Shown: positions 63,903 through 64,000 of the stretch, in pieces | How positions within the stretch are numbered: position 1 is the stretch's first letter | How the letters are laid out: every line of letters starts with the position of its first letter | From: Burkholderiales bacterium | GTDB taxonomy: Bacteria > Pseudomonadota > Gammaproteobacteria > Burkholderiales > WYBJ01 | Direction: 5' to 3' | Length of the DNA stretch: 64,000 nucleotides | Assembly: GCA_022841915.1 (NCBI GenBank) | Contig: JALHQN010000001.1 | Location: forward strand, 496,001-560,000 | Notes under the pieces: generated by a model | Databases searched by the model: none | What the model was told of the DNA's origin: nothing | The model's input: the letters and a program-made list of their open reading frames with translations, nothing else | Translations under genes and position numbers: made by a program

Positions 63903-64000
63903 CTACTTGAGATAGCCCCACGATTGCAGCCGGCTGACGGCGACCTTGGCCTGCGAGCCCTGCGGCACGGCGGCCAGATAGCGCCGGTACTCCTGCGCGG
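63903..64000 (-). CDS. C-terminal end of an unidentified protein (runs off the right edge)
   Basis: A minus-strand frame open to the window edge ends at TAG 63903-63905. The last residues read YRRYLAAVPQGSQAKVAVSR and end in GYLK. The style (Tyr/Arg-rich helix ending after VSRLQSW) recalls a TPR-protein C-terminus, but 32 residues are too few to name it. It would lie directly upstream of the L,D-transpeptidase. Confidence 0.5.
   Translation of the reverse strand, partial: AQEYRRYLAAVPQGSQAKVAVSRLQSWGYLK

Overview
The window is GC-rich, densely packed bacterial DNA, most likely from a betaproteobacterium of Burkholderiales type. The grounds are the conserved block glyA-nrdR-ribD-ribE-ribBA-ribH, the pmbA/darP/mog neighbourhood, Bug/TctC-type periplasmic binding proteins, several class III CoA-transferases, and a PEP-CTERM protein. 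No rRNA, tRNA, CRISPR array, insertion sequence or phage gene was seen, so this reads as chromosome with a strong acid/CoA metabolism flavour.

Layout. 1-678: 5' part of a copper P-type ATPase (ccoI type) with an FNR-like box upstream. 986-3057: a cupin and a TTC38/StaR-like TPR protein. 3434-8857: riboflavin genes, nrdR and glyA on the minus strand. 9013-12277: a TRAP transporter (dctQM on plus, a Tat-exported dctP facing it). 12379-17269: pmbA, darP, mog, an esterase and an unknown 516-residue protein. 17469-22470: MFS transporter, CBS protein, CoA-transferase, a membrane-anchored Mrr-like protein, a small cupin and a frameshifted phosphodiesterase.

22506-28995 is the most system-like region: seven tightly packed plus-strand genes. 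They encode a thermostable-hemolysin-family (GNAT-like) protein, an adenylating enzyme, a haem-oxygenase-like diiron oxidase, an SDR reductase, an exported TPR protein, and an OmpR-type regulator with its histidine kinase. Five of the six junctions overlap. A direct repeat of the kind bound by PmrA/QseB regulators lies directly upstream. I read it as a small-molecule (possibly signal) biosynthesis operon carrying its own two-component system.

29032-34835 is a minus-strand operon: PrpD-like protein, unknown protein, Bug binding protein, a UGSC-family selenoprotein and an overlapping thioredoxin-reductase-like flavoprotein. The selenoprotein is split by an in-frame TGA in a Cys-TGA-Gly-Ser-Cys context, followed by a bSECIS-like hairpin; simple ORF calling would break it into two genes.

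35036-44860: enoyl-CoA hydratase, a TPP enzyme, a decayed Bug fragment, a hydroxyacid dehydrogenase, two dipeptide-type ABC permeases, an M20 deacylase, a PEP-CTERM sugar-dehydrogenase-like protein and a CoA-transferase. 45137-52354: a 2,405-residue two-partner-secretion exoprotein with about 12 internal repeats and no secretion partner in the window. 52609-64000: enoyl-CoA hydratase, DapA-family protein, a catalytically degenerate HtrA-like protein, a CPBP protease, a quinone reductase, a TPP lyase with CoA-transferase and a fluoroacetate-dehalogenase-like hydrolase, an L,D-transpeptidase and the 3' end of another gene.
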